Source: Massilia niastensis DSM 21313 (GTDB taxonomy: Bacteria > Pseudomonadota > Gammaproteobacteria > Burkholderiales > Burkholderiaceae_D). Taken from it: DNA of 64,000 nt. The first letter of the stretch is position 1; the number at the start of each line of letters is the position of its first letter. Positions 8,890 through 17,882 of this stretch are shown here, one piece after another. The notes under the pieces are model-generated. The model was given only the letters and a program-made list of their open reading frames with translations, searched no databases and was not told the DNA's origin. The stretch covers positions 62,001-126,000 of the forward strand of contig NZ_KB908076.1 of the NCBI RefSeq assembly GCF_000382345.1. The letters are read 5' to 3'. The position numbers and the translations under genes are program-made.

Positions 8890-10164
8890 ATGAAGCTCGA
8901 ATCCTACTGGCTCGATACCGCGCCCCCGTTCACCGAGGGCGCCGAGGGGAAGGTCCCGCCGCATGCCGATGTCGTGGTGGTGGGCGGCGGCTTCACCGGC
9001 CTGTCCGCCGCCCTGGCGCTGGCCAGGAGCGGAGCGTCGGTCGTGCTGCTGGAGGCCGGCCGGGTGGCCGGCGAGGCCTCCGGACGCAATGGCGGCCAAT
9101 GCAATACCGGCCTGGCGCACGACTACGCCGACCTGGCGGCGCGCCTGGGCGAACAGAATGCGCGCGCCTTCTACAAGGCCTACGACAGCGCCGTCGACAC
9201 CGTCGAACGACTGGTGCGGGACGAAGGAATCGACTGCGATTTCCGCCGCTGCGGCAAGCTGAAGGTCGCGGCCAAGCCGGAACATTACGCCAAGCTGCAG
9301 CGCATCCACGAGCAGCTGCGCACCAGCGTCGACCCAGGCGTGCAGTTGGTCGCCCCGGAGCGCCTGGGCGAAGAAATCGGCTCGCGCAGCTTCCATGGCG
9401 GGCTGCTGCAGAAGGATGGCGCCCAGATGCACATGGGGAAATTCGGCGTGGGCCTGGCCGCAGCGGCGGCGAGGGCCGGCGCCAGGGTCTATGAATCGGC
9501 GGCCGTCACCGCGATCGAGCGCCAGGCCGGCGGCTACCGCCTGAGCTGTGCACGCGGCACGGTCACGGCCGGCCAGGTCTTCCTGGCGACCGGGAACTCC
9601 AGCCTGGGGCCGTTCCGCCACTTCCGCCGGCGCCTGGTCTCGGTGGGCAGCTTCATCATCGCCACCGAACCGCTCGACAAGGCGACGCTCGACGAGATCG
9701 CACCGACAAGGCGCAACTATGTCACCACCAAGAACATCGGCAACTACTTCCGCATCACCCCGGACGACCGCCTGCTGTTCGGCGGCCGCGCGCGCTTTGC
9801 GCTGTCGAATCCGAAGTCGGACCAGAAGAGCGGGCGCATCCTGGCCGACACCATGACCGAATTCTTCCCGCAGCTGGAACAGACCCGGATCGATTACTGC
9901 TGGGGGGGCCTGGTGGACATGACCGCCGACCGCCTGCCGCGGGCGGGACGCCACGAAGGCATGTTCTATTCGCTCGGCTACAGCGGGCACGGGGTGCAGA
10001 TGTCGGTGCACATGGGCCAGCTGATGGCGGAGATCATGGCGGGCAGGACCGACCTGAATCCATGGCGCGACCTGGACTGGCCGTCGATCCCTGGCTACTT
10101 CGGCAAGGCATGGTTCTTGCCTCTTGTCGGGGCATATTACAAATTGCAGGACCGGCTGCACTGA
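8890..10164 (+). CDS. FAD-dependent amine/amino-acid oxidoreductase (PuuB/DAO family)
   Basis: A 424-residue flavoprotein with an N-terminal Rossmann motif VVVVGGGFTGLSAALALAR and the signature SGRNGGQCNTGL, typical of the gamma-glutamylputrescine oxidase (PuuB) branch of the D-amino-acid oxidase family. The C-terminal GYSGHGVQMSVHMGQ is the second FAD contact. Such enzymes oxidise a C-N bond, giving an aldehyde or oxo-acid plus ammonia, which suits the nearby aldehyde dehydrogenase. It is followed by the ABC permease after 15 bases. The physiological amine is not identifiable from sequence. Confidence 0.85.
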   Translation: MKLESYWLDTAPPFTEGAEGKVPPHADVVVVGGGFTGLSAALALARSGASVVLLEAGRVAGEASGRNGGQCNTGLAHDYADLAARLGEQNARAFYKAYDSAVDTVERLVRDEGIDCDFRRCGKLKVAAKPEHYAKLQRIHEQLRTSVDPGVQLVAPERLGEEIGSRSFHGGLLQKDGAQMHMGKFGVGLAAAAARAGARVYESAAVTAIERQAGGYRLSCARGTVTAGQVFLATGNSSLGPFRHFRRRLVSVGSFIIATEPLDKATLDEIAPTRRNYVTTKNIGNYFRITPDDRLLFGGRARFALSNPKSDQKSGRILADTMTEFFPQLEQTRIDYCWGGLVDMTADRLPRAGRHEGMFYSLGYSGHGVQMSVHMGQLMAEIMAGRTDLNPWRDLDWPSIPGYFGKAWFLPLVGAYYKLQDRLH

Positions 10165-10179
10165 AGCAGAGGAGAGCAC

Positions 10180-11136
10180 ATGAATGGAACCATAGGAAGA
10201 CTGCTGCTTCAGCGCCTGGGCCTCGGCATGCTGACCTTGCTGATCGTGTCGGTCGTGGTCTTCATGATCACCAACCTGCTGCCGGGCGACGCCGCCGAGG
10301 AATCGCTGGGGCAGGCGGCCACGCCCGAAGCCGTGGCCGCGCTGCGCGCGCAGTTCGGCCTCGACCAGCCGGCCCCGGTGCGCTACCTGCAATGGCTGGG
10401 GAACCTGGCCGGCGGCGACGCCGGCGCCTCGGTCGTGAACGGCATGCCGGTAGCGGAACTGATCGGCAAGCGCCTGCCCAGCTCCCTGGTGCTGGCGGCG
10501 GCCACGGCGGCGGTCTCGGTGCCGCTGGCGCTCACCCTCGGCATCCTGTCGGCGATGTACCGCGGTTCGCTGCTGGACCGCACGGTGAACCTGGCCGCGG
10601 TGTCGGTGGTGTCGGTGCCCGAATTCCTGATCGCCACCCTGGCGGTGCTGGTGTTCGCGGTCAAGCTGCGCTGGCTCTCGGCGCTGTCGCACACGGCCGA
10701 TATCGACTCGCTGGGCGCGTTCCTGCGCGCCTACGCCATGCCGGTGTTCACCCTGTGCTGCGTGATCGTGGCCCAGATGGCGCGCATGACCCGCGCGGCG
10801 GTGAGCGACCAGCTCGACTCGCCCTATGTCGAGATGGCGCGCCTGAAGGGGGCGGGGCCGGTGCGGATCGTGCTGCGCCATGCGCTGCCGAACGCCATCG
10901 GGCCGATCGCCAACGCCGTGGCCCTGAGCCTGTCCTACCTGCTGGGCGGCGTGCTGATCGTCGAGAGCATCTTCAACTATCCGGGCATCGCCAACCTGAT
11001 GATCGATGCGGTCACGACCCGCGACATTCCCCTGATCCAGGCCTGCGCGATGATCTTCTGCGGCGCCTACCTGCTGCTGGTCATGCTGGCCGATATCTGT
11101 GCAATCGTCTCCAACCCGCGCCTGAGGAATCAATGA
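10180..11136 (+). CDS. ABC transporter permease, DppB/GsiC type
   Basis: A 318-residue inner-membrane permease with six hydrophobic segments. The first (residues about 10-30) is followed by the extracytoplasmic FGLDQPAPVRYLQWL region typical of dipeptide/opine/nickel importers, and the EAA loop reads EMARLKGAGPVRIVLRHALPN. It forms the channel with the next gene, whose ATG overlaps its TGA. No substrate-binding protein gene accompanies the transporter in this window, which is unusual for this class. Confidence 0.9.
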   Translation: MNGTIGRLLLQRLGLGMLTLLIVSVVVFMITNLLPGDAAEESLGQAATPEAVAALRAQFGLDQPAPVRYLQWLGNLAGGDAGASVVNGMPVAELIGKRLPSSLVLAAATAAVSVPLALTLGILSAMYRGSLLDRTVNLAAVSVVSVPEFLIATLAVLVFAVKLRWLSALSHTADIDSLGAFLRAYAMPVFTLCCVIVAQMARMTRAAVSDQLDSPYVEMARLKGAGPVRIVLRHALPNAIGPIANAVALSLSYLLGGVLIVESIFNYPGIANLMIDAVTTRDIPLIQACAMIFCGAYLLLVMLADICAIVSNPRLRNQ

Positions 11137-12005
11137 AGACTCCGTCCACGACTGTGCCGGCCAGCGCCGGCGCGCCCGCAGAGCGGCGCCCGGCGCTGCT
11201 GGCGCCATCCCTGCTGGGCATGCTCGGCCTGGTGCTCACCGCCTTGTGCCTGCTGATGGCGCTGTTCGGGCCGTCCCTGGCGCCGTACGACCCCGCCGCC
11301 ATCGTCGACGAGGAGGTGTTCGGGGCGATCAGCAGCCAGTTCCTGCTGGGGACCGATTACCTGGGACGCGACATGCTCAGCCGGATCCTGGTCGGCGCCC
11401 GCTTCACGGTGGCGCTGGCGCTGGCGGCCACCCTGCTGGCGAGCCTGACCGGCACCACGCTCGGCCTGTTCGCGGCCACGGCGGGCGGCCTGGTCGACGC
11501 TACCCTGAGCCGCGCGCTCGACGCCCTGATCTCGATTCCCAGCAAGATGTTCGCACTGATGATGGTGGCGTCCTTCGGCTCCTCGGTGCCGCTGCTGATC
11601 CTGACGGCGGCGATCAGCTTCATGCCTGGCTCGTACCGGATCGCGCGCGCCCTGGCGGTGAACGTGCAGGCGATGGACTTCGTGCAGGCGGCGCGCTCGC
11701 GCGGCGAGGGCATGGCCTACATCATGCGCGTCGAAATCCTGCCCAACATGATCGGGCCGGTGCTGGCCGACTTCGGCCTGCGCTTCGTCTTCATCGTCCT
11801 GCTCCTGAGCGGCCTGTCCTTCCTCAGCCTGGGCGTGCAGCCGCCGGATGCGGACTGGGGCTCGCTGGTGCGCGAGAACATCGCCGGCCTCTCCGAAGGC
11901 GCTCCCGCCGTGCTGATGCCGGCGCTGGCGATCGCACTGCTGACCATCGGCGTGAACCTCTTGATCGACAACCTGCGCGGCGGCCGCGCCGGAAAGGAAG
12001 GCTGA
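11133..12005 (+). CDS. ABC transporter permease, DppC/GsiD type
   Basis: A 290-residue second permease of the same importer. The N-terminal helix and the FLLGTDYLGRDMLSRILVGAR motif are diagnostic of DppC proteins; the EAA loop is FVQAARSRGEGMAYIMRVEILPN-like, and six membrane segments can be counted. I chose ATG 11133, overlapping the upstream stop by four bases (ATGA), rather than the much longer in-frame opening, because the family N-terminus starts here. It ends one base before the ATPase gene, so all three components are tightly coupled. Confidence 0.9.
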   Translation: MKTPSTTVPASAGAPAERRPALLAPSLLGMLGLVLTALCLLMALFGPSLAPYDPAAIVDEEVFGAISSQFLLGTDYLGRDMLSRILVGARFTVALALAATLLASLTGTTLGLFAATAGGLVDATLSRALDALISIPSKMFALMMVASFGSSVPLLILTAAISFMPGSYRIARALAVNVQAMDFVQAARSRGEGMAYIMRVEILPNMIGPVLADFGLRFVFIVLLLSGLSFLSLGVQPPDADWGSLVRENIAGLSEGAPAVLMPALAIALLTIGVNLLIDNLRGGRAGKEG

Positions 12006-12006
12006 G

Positions 12007-13842
12007 ATGACTGACCTGGTCCAGGTAAAGAAACTGCGCGTGCTGGCGCGGCAAAGCGACGGCAGCGAAACGGCGATCGTCAAGGACATCGATTTTTCGA
12101 TTCCGAAGGGCGAGGTGCTGGCGCTGATCGGCGAATCGGGCTCGGGCAAGACCACCATCGCGCTGTCGCTGATGGGCTATGCGCGCGCCGGCTGCCGGAT
12201 CGCCGGCGGCAGCGTGCGCGTGGGGCAGCAGGAGCTGGTCGGCATGAGCGAAGCCCAGCTGGGCGCACTGCGCGGGCGCACCGTCGCCTACATCGCGCAA
12301 AGCGCGGCGTCGGCCTTCAATCCGTCCAGCACCCTGATGGCGCAGGTGATCGAGAGCGCCCTGATCCACGGCGTGCTGACCCGCGCCCAGGCCGAGGCCA
12401 AGGCGGTGGAGCTGTTCCGCGCGCTCGCCCTGCCGAATCCGGAAACGATCGGACAGCGCTATCCGCACCAGGTCTCGGGCGGCCAGCTGCAGCGGGTCAT
12501 GGCGGCCATGGCCTTCATCACCGATCCGGCCCTGGTGATCCTGGACGAGCCGACCACCGCGCTCGACGTCACCACCCAGATCGAGGTGCTGCGCGCCTTC
12601 CGCGACGTGGTGCGCCATTCCGGTGCGACGGCCGTGTATGTCTCGCACGACCTGGCGGTCGTGACCCAGATGGCGGACCGCATCGTCGTGCTGCGCGGCG
12701 GCGAGATCCAGGAAACGGCGCCGACCGGCCGCCTGTTGAACGATCCGCAGCATGGCTACACGCAAAGCCTGCTGGCGGCCGCCGAGCCGGCCGCGCGCAC
12801 CTTGCCGCCGGTAGCGGACAGTAGCGCCCGTCCGCTGCTCGAAGTGAGCTCGCTGGTGGCCGGCTACGGACCGACCGGCGCCGACGGACTGCCGGCCAAG
12901 CGCATCCTGAACGACATCCATTTGCGCATCGCGCGCGGCGCCACGGTCGGCATCATCGGCGAGTCCGGCTCGGGCAAGACCACCCTGGCGCGCGTGATCG
13001 CGGGCATGGTGCCGGCGGCGCGCGGCAAGGTCCTGCTGGACGGCGAGCCGCTCGGCATGCACGGACGGTCGCGCGAACAGTTCCGCCGGGTCCAGTTCGT
13101 GTTCCAGAATGCCGACACCGCGCTCAATCCGGCGCATACCGTCGAACGCATCCTGGCCCGCCCGCTGGCCTTCTACCATGGGCTGGATGCGGCGGCGCAG
13201 AAGAAGCGGGTGGCCGAGCTGCTCGACCTGGTGCGCCTGCCGCAAACGGTGGCCAGCCGCCGCCCCGGCGCGCTGTCGGGCGGGCAGAAGCAGCGCATCA
13301 ACCTGGCGCGCGCGCTGGCGGCCAAGCCCGACCTGGTGCTGTGCGACGAGATCACCTCGGCCCTCGACACGGTGGTGGCAAGCGCGATCCTCGACCTGAT
13401 GGCCGAACTGCGGCGCGAACTCAAGCTCTCCTACCTGTTCATCAGCCACGACATCGGCACGGTGCGCGCCATCTGCGACGAGATCGTGGTCCTGTACGCC
13501 GGCAACAAGGTGGAGGCGAGGCCGCGCGCGGCGCTGGCCGCGCCTCCCTACCATCCGTATTCGCATCTCCTGATTTCGTCGGTGCCGCGCCTGCGCCAGG
13601 GCTGGCTCGACGAAGTCGAGGGACGCAGCGCCGCGGTGCTGCCGGCGCTGGCGCCGGGCGCCGCCGTACCGGGGCTGTGCTCCTTCCGCGACCGCTGCAG
13701 CGCCCGCGTCGATGGCCTGTGCAATACCAGCCCGCCGCCGCGCCAGCGCCTCGACAACGGCAGCGAGATCCTGTGCCACCATTCCAACGCCGCGCTTGCG
13801 CAGATGCAGGCGTCCTTCGACCGTTTTGAGGAAGTCGCATGA
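12007..13842 (+). CDS. fused dual ATPase of a peptide/opine-type ABC importer (DppD-DppF fusion)
   Basis: A 611-residue protein carrying two complete nucleotide-binding domains. Domain 1 has Walker A GESGSGKTT near residue 44, signature VSGGQLQRV and Walker B VILDEPTTALD. Domain 2 has GESGSGKTT again near residue 318, signature LSGGQKQRI, and LVLCDEITSALD. A C-terminal oligopeptide-transporter extension contains the Cys-rich CSFRDRCSARVDGLC that in this family can bind an Fe-S cluster. It energises the two permeases upstream. Its stop overlaps the ATG of the 2Fe-2S subunit, directly linking import to oxidation. Confidence 0.9.
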   Translation: MTDLVQVKKLRVLARQSDGSETAIVKDIDFSIPKGEVLALIGESGSGKTTIALSLMGYARAGCRIAGGSVRVGQQELVGMSEAQLGALRGRTVAYIAQSAASAFNPSSTLMAQVIESALIHGVLTRAQAEAKAVELFRALALPNPETIGQRYPHQVSGGQLQRVMAAMAFITDPALVILDEPTTALDVTTQIEVLRAFRDVVRHSGATAVYVSHDLAVVTQMADRIVVLRGGEIQETAPTGRLLNDPQHGYTQSLLAAAEPAARTLPPVADSSARPLLEVSSLVAGYGPTGADGLPAKRILNDIHLRIARGATVGIIGESGSGKTTLARVIAGMVPAARGKVLLDGEPLGMHGRSREQFRRVQFVFQNADTALNPAHTVERILARPLAFYHGLDAAAQKKRVAELLDLVRLPQTVASRRPGALSGGQKQRINLARALAAKPDLVLCDEITSALDTVVASAILDLMAELRRELKLSYLFISHDIGTVRAICDEIVVLYAGNKVEARPRAALAAPPYHPYSHLLISSVPRLRQGWLDEVEGRSAAVLPALAPGAAVPGLCSFRDRCSARVDGLCNTSPPPRQRLDNGSEILCHHSNAALAQMQASFDRFEEVA

Positions 13843-14150
13843 CAGGCCGATTCATCCGGCTGGCCGAAACCGGCCGCCCCACGATCAATTTCACGATAGA
13901 CGGCCGTCCCGCCCAGGCGCTGGCCGGCGATACGCTGCTGGTGGCCGTGCTCGGCGCGGCGCGCAGCGTGCGCAGCTCGGAGTTCGGCGACGGCAAGCGC
14001 GCCGGCTTCTGCCTGATGGGCGCCTGCCAGGACTGCTGGGTCTGGACCGCCGAGGGCCAGCGCCTGCGCGCCTGTTCGACGCCGGTCGAAGAGGGCATGC
14101 GCATCGTGACCGAAGACACGGAGGCCGCATGGTTCAGCCTCGCGTCGTAG
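13839..14150 (+). CDS. (2Fe-2S) small subunit of an HcnABC/opine-oxidase-type dehydrogenase
   Basis: A 103-residue ferredoxin-like protein with a plant-type cluster signature C58-x4-C63-x2-C66 and a distant C79, in GFCLMGACQDCWVW and LRACSTPV. In size and motif it matches HcnA of hydrogen cyanide synthase and the small subunits of opine and D-hydroxyproline dehydrogenases. It would carry electrons between the two flavoprotein subunits encoded next. Its start overlaps the ATPase stop, and the next gene starts 22 bases inside it. Confidence 0.85.
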   Translation: MTGRFIRLAETGRPTINFTIDGRPAQALAGDTLLVAVLGAARSVRSSEFGDGKRAGFCLMGACQDCWVWTAEGQRLRACSTPVEEGMRIVTEDTEAAWFSLAS

Positions 14151-15505
14151 TGGTGGGAGCCGGCCCTGCCGGCGTGCGCTGCGCCGAGCAGCTGGTGGCG
14201 GCCGGCCTGCGCCCGGTCGTGATCGACGAAGGACGGCGCGACGGCGGCCAGATCTACCGGCGCCAGCCCGAAGGCTTCACCCGCAGCTATGCCACCCTGT
14301 ACGGTTCCGAGGCCGAACGCGCGGCGGCGCTGCACCGCGGCTTCGACGCCATCCGCGACCGGATCGATTACCGCAGCGAGACGCTGGCCTGGAACATCAC
14401 CGCCGGAGAACTGCATGTCGTGCGTGACGGGATCGCGTCGCGCATCGGCTTCGATGCGCTGGTCATCTGCTCGGGTGCGACCGACCGCCTGATGCCGGTC
14501 AAGGGCTGGCAGCTGGCCGGCACCTACAGCCTGGGCGCCGCCCAGATCGCGCTCAAGTCGCAGGCCTGCTCGATCGGACGCGAAGTCGTGTTCATGGGCA
14601 CCGGCCCGCTGCTGTACCTGGTGGCGATGCAGTACCTGAAGGCGGGAGCCAAGGTGGCGGGCGTGCTCGACACCTCGCGCCTGCGCGACCAGCTCAAGGC
14701 GCTGCCGCAGCTGCTCGCACGGCCACGGCTGCTGCGCAACGGCCTGTCCTTCATTTCCAGCCTGCGCGCGGCCGGCGTGCCGGTGTTGTCCGGCATCGAG
14801 CCGCTCGAGATCAAGGGGCTGCCCGAGGACGGCGTGCGCTCCCTGGTGTTCCGCGACAAGGGCGGCGCCACGCGCGAGATCGCCTGCGATGCGATCGCGA
14901 TGGGCTACCACCTGCGCCCCGAGACCCAGCTGGCCGACCTGGCGCGCTGCGCCTTCCGCTTCGATGCCGAGACGCGCCAGTGGTTTCCCGAAGTGAGCCT
15001 GGAAGGCCGCAGCTCGGTGGCCGGTGTCTACCTGGCGGGGGACGGCGCCCGCATCCTCGGCGCCGACGGCGCCGAGAACGCCGGGCGGCTGGCCGCCCTG
15101 TCGGCCCTGTCCGACCTGGGCATCCCGGTGCGGCGCGCCCAGGTCGACGAATTGATCGCCCGGCAGCAGAAGATGGACCGCTTCCGGCGCGGGCTGGTGC
15201 AGGGCTTCCCCTGGCCGGTGCGGCAGGCCGCGCAACTGCCGGACGATGCCATCGTCTGCCGCTGCGAGAGCATCACTGCCGGAGAGCTGCGCCACGTGGC
15301 GCGCGAGATGGGCGCCTGCGAGGCGAATCGCGCCAAGGCCTTCAGCCGGGTCGGCATGGGGCGCTGCCAGGGCCGCTACTGCGGCCAGGCCGGCGCCGAG
15401 ATCATCGCCCACGCCACCGGCGTGCCGGTCGAGCTGGTGGGCCGCCTGCGCGGCCAGGCTCCCGTCAAGCCGCTGGCCATCGTCACCCACGAGGAGCAGG
15501 AATGA
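14129..15505 (+). CDS. FAD/NAD(P) oxidoreductase alpha subunit with C-terminal BFD-like Fe-S domain (HcnB/OoxA type)
   Basis: A 458-residue flavoprotein. It starts with the dinucleotide motif VVVVGAGPAGVRCAEQL, has a second Rossmann segment VVFMGTGPLLYLVAMQYL, the GVYLAGDGARILGADGAENAG FAD contact, and a C-terminal BFD-like domain with CRCESI and GMGRCQGRYCG cysteines. The same layout is found in HcnB, octopine/nopaline oxidase A subunits and the D-hydroxyproline dehydrogenase alpha subunit. ATG 14129 overlaps the preceding 2Fe-2S gene by 22 bases. The substrate class (glycine, opine, D-imino acid) cannot be decided from sequence. Confidence 0.85.
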   Translation: MVQPRVVVVGAGPAGVRCAEQLVAAGLRPVVIDEGRRDGGQIYRRQPEGFTRSYATLYGSEAERAAALHRGFDAIRDRIDYRSETLAWNITAGELHVVRDGIASRIGFDALVICSGATDRLMPVKGWQLAGTYSLGAAQIALKSQACSIGREVVFMGTGPLLYLVAMQYLKAGAKVAGVLDTSRLRDQLKALPQLLARPRLLRNGLSFISSLRAAGVPVLSGIEPLEIKGLPEDGVRSLVFRDKGGATREIACDAIAMGYHLRPETQLADLARCAFRFDAETRQWFPEVSLEGRSSVAGVYLAGDGARILGADGAENAGRLAALSALSDLGIPVRRAQVDELIARQQKMDRFRRGLVQGFPWPVRQAAQLPDDAIVCRCESITAGELRHVAREMGACEANRAKAFSRVGMGRCQGRYCGQAGAEIIAHATGVPVELVGRLRGQAPVKPLAIVTHEEQE

Positions 15506-16656
15506 ACACCCGGTCCGCCGACGTCTTGATCATCGGAGGAGGGCTGATGGGCTCCTCCGCCGCCTATTTCCTGCGCCGCCGCGGCGTCTCGGCCATCGTG
15601 CTCGAGCGCGGCCTGGTCGGACAGCAGGCCAGCGGGACCAATTTCGGCAATGTGCGCCGCCAGGCCCGCTACCTGCCGCAGCTGCCGCTGGCCAACCGTT
15701 CCTTCGAGATCTGGAAGAAGCTGCCGGAACTGATCGACGACGATATCGAGTTCCTGCAGTCGGGGCATATCCGGGTGGCGTACACCGAAGAACAGGTGGG
15801 GGTGCTGGAAAAATATGCGCGCGATGCGCGCGAGTACGGCCTGCACCTGCAGATGGTGTATGGCGAAGAGATGCGGGCGCGCTGGCCTTTCCTGGGCAGG
15901 GAAGTCAGGGCCGCCTCGCTGTCCGCGGACGACGGGCATGCGAACCCGCGCCTGGCCGCGCCGGCCTTTGCCCGCGCCGCGCGCCGGCTCGGCGCCCAGA
16001 TCTTCGAGAACACGGAGGTGCTCGAGGTGGCCAAGGAGGGCGGCGAGTTCCGCGCCACCTGCGCCGATGGCCGCGTATTCCGCGCCCCCAGCATGATGGT
16101 GGCCAGCGGCGCCTGGGGCGATGCGATGAGCGCGCAGTTCGGCGAAGCGGTGCCGCTGGCGGCGCGCGGACCCCAGCTCGGCGTCACCGAACCGATGCCG
16201 TACCGGATCCTGCCGGCGGTCGGCGTGGCCACGCCCTTGCTGGAAGAGACGCTGTACTTCCGCCAGATCAAGCGCGGCAACATCATCTTCGGCGGCTGCG
16301 GACGGGGACCGGCCCATACCGACACCCGGCGCGCCTATGTGCTGCCGGAACACATCCTGACCCAGTTCCAGCAGCTGGCGCGGCTGGCGCCGCCGGTGGG
16401 GCGCCTGAACATCATCCGTACCTGGAGCGGGATCGAAGGCTATATGCCGGACAACCTGCCGGTGATGGGGCCGAGCGCGAAGGTCAGCGGGCTGTATTAC
16501 GCCTTCGGGTTCAGCGGCCACGGCTTCCAGATCGGGCCCGGGGTGGGGGATGTCATGGCCGAGCTGATCGCCACCGGCAGCACCAGCACGCCGCTGGAGC
16601 CCTTCCTGATCAAGCGCTTCAGCCAGGCGCCGGCGGCGCAGGCGGTGGCGGTGTGA
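15502..16656 (+). CDS. FAD-dependent dehydrogenase beta subunit (HcnC/OoxB type)
   Basis: A 384-residue flavoprotein of the glycine-oxidase/sarcosine-oxidase fold. The N-terminal motif is VLIIGGGLMGSSAAYFL, followed by SGTNFGNVRRQARYLPQLPLA, the substrate-side loop typical of opine oxidase B and HcnC subunits; the C-terminus has YYAFGFSGHGFQIGPGVGDV. It carries the substrate-oxidising FAD of the three-subunit complex. ATG 15502 overlaps the upstream TGA (ATGA). It ends the operon. With an importer and aldehyde dehydrogenase alongside, catabolic use looks more likely than cyanogenesis. Confidence 0.85.
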   Translation: MNTRSADVLIIGGGLMGSSAAYFLRRRGVSAIVLERGLVGQQASGTNFGNVRRQARYLPQLPLANRSFEIWKKLPELIDDDIEFLQSGHIRVAYTEEQVGVLEKYARDAREYGLHLQMVYGEEMRARWPFLGREVRAASLSADDGHANPRLAAPAFARAARRLGAQIFENTEVLEVAKEGGEFRATCADGRVFRAPSMMVASGAWGDAMSAQFGEAVPLAARGPQLGVTEPMPYRILPAVGVATPLLEETLYFRQIKRGNIIFGGCGRGPAHTDTRRAYVLPEHILTQFQQLARLAPPVGRLNIIRTWSGIEGYMPDNLPVMGPSAKVSGLYYAFGFSGHGFQIGPGVGDVMAELIATGSTSTPLEPFLIKRFSQAPAAQAVAV

Positions 16657-16688
16657 GGATGGACATCGCCTGACTGTCGAGGAAAACC

Positions 16689-17069
16689 ATGGATCGACAC
16701 TGCACCTGCCAGCGCCTGATCGCCGCCATCCTGGTGGTGTTCGTGCTCGGCCTGCAGTGCATGAGTGTGCTGTCCACCTCGCATACCCGGATGGCGCACC
16801 GCCATGCCGATCACAGCCAATCCGTCGGCACAGCGCAGGCGGACCATGGACATCACCAGCTCGCCACGAAGGCAAAAGAGGCCCGCGCCCACGTCCATTC
16901 GCACCAGCACGACCCCAGCGACCACACCCATGACTTTCCCTTGCGCCTGGTCCTGGCGGTCGTACAATTTTCCTTCCTCCCGATCTGGCACACCGAGGCG
17001 GCGCTTCCGTTCCGCTCGGTCGTGGTCCATCCGCTCGAGCGTCCTCCGAAGCCGGCTGTCCTTGCGTGA
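16689..17069 (+). CDS. His-rich membrane/periplasmic protein, CzcI-like layout
   Basis: A 126-residue protein with one N-terminal membrane segment (about residues 9-29), a very His-rich central stretch (some 14 His between residues 32 and 81, including AHVHSHQHDPSDHTHD), a second hydrophobic segment and a C-terminus ERPPKPA. The layout, a hydrophobic leader, His-rich core and ERPxxP tail, recalls the small CzcI/DUF2946-like proteins beside metal efflux genes, but I cannot claim homology. It lies 60 bases upstream of the HupE/UreJ permease, so metal (Ni, Co, Zn or Cu) binding is likely. ATG follows GAGGAAAACC. Confidence 0.6.
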   Translation: MDRHCTCQRLIAAILVVFVLGLQCMSVLSTSHTRMAHRHADHSQSVGTAQADHGHHQLATKAKEARAHVHSHQHDPSDHTHDFPLRLVLAVVQFSFLPIWHTEAALPFRSVVVHPLERPPKPAVLA

Positions 17070-17129
17070 TTCGCCCGGGCCGCGGCCGCCGGCTGCGCTC
17101 ATTTACCGCAATACATTTCGGAGAAATTC

Positions 17130-17870
17130 ATGTTTCCACTCCCTTTCACCGGGGGCGGCCGGCGACCTGCGCGCGCAGGATCGCACCGCCTCCTGCTGTC
17201 CATCGCCGGCATTCTGATGCTGACCCTGCTGGCGATCTCCACTGCCCAGGCGCACGGCATCGCCGAGGGCGACAAAGGCTATATCCAGGAGATCAGCGGT
17301 GTCCATTTCCTGGCCTTCATGTACCTGGGCGCCAAGCACATGTTCACAGGCTATGACCACATCCTGTTCCTGTTCGGGGTGATCTTCTTCCTGTACAAGC
17401 TCAAGGACATCGGCCTGTACGTCAGCCTGTTCGCGATCGGCCATTCGACCACCATGATGGCGGGCGTCTACTTCGGCACCACCATCAACGGTTACCTGAT
17501 CGACGCGATCATCGGCCTGTCGGTGGTCTACAAGGCCCTCGACAATGTCGGCGCCTTCCAGCGCTGGTTCGGCGTCCAGCCGAACACCAGGGTCGCGACG
17601 CTGGTCTTCGGCCTGTTCCACGGCTTCGGCCTGGCGACCAAGGTGCAGGACTACGAGATATCGCCCGATGGCCTGGTGACCAACATGATCGCCTTCAATA
17701 TCGGGGTCGAGGTGGGGCAGTTGCTGGCGCTCGGGACCATCCTGATCGCCATGGGCTTCTGGCGCCGCTCCGACAGCTTCCTGCGCCACGCCTATACCGC
17801 CAACGTCGCCATGATGACCTGCGGCTTCATGCTGATCGGCTACCAGCTGGCCGGCTACTTCACTCTTTGA
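17130..17870 (+). CDS. HupE/UreJ family metal permease
   Basis: A 246-residue membrane protein with a cleavable N-terminal segment (ending AQAHG) and about six membrane helices. Conserved family motifs are TGYDHILFLFG, AIGHSTTMM and LVFGLFHGFGLATK, whose His and Asp residues line the metal path in HupE/UreJ nickel (or cobalt) permeases. No hydrogenase or urease genes are visible, so the role is probably general Ni/Co uptake or another divalent metal. It sits between the His-rich protein and the anchor protein and is probably co-transcribed with both. Confidence 0.8.
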   Translation: MFPLPFTGGGRRPARAGSHRLLLSIAGILMLTLLAISTAQAHGIAEGDKGYIQEISGVHFLAFMYLGAKHMFTGYDHILFLFGVIFFLYKLKDIGLYVSLFAIGHSTTMMAGVYFGTTINGYLIDAIIGLSVVYKALDNVGAFQRWFGVQPNTRVATLVFGLFHGFGLATKVQDYEISPDGLVTNMIAFNIGVEVGQLLALGTILIAMGFWRRSDSFLRHAYTANVAMMTCGFMLIGYQLAGYFTL

Positions 17871-17882
17871 TTGGACACGCAC

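Noticed and set aside
8812-11208. 798-residue minus-strand frame across three genes
   Set aside because: Covers clear flavoprotein and permease genes on the other strand; composition is typical of GC-rich antisense frames.
13839-16656. Calling the three-subunit dehydrogenase hcnABC (cyanide synthase)
   Set aside because: Same subunit layout occurs in opine and D-hydroxyproline dehydrogenases, and the importer plus aldehyde dehydrogenase context favours catabolism.
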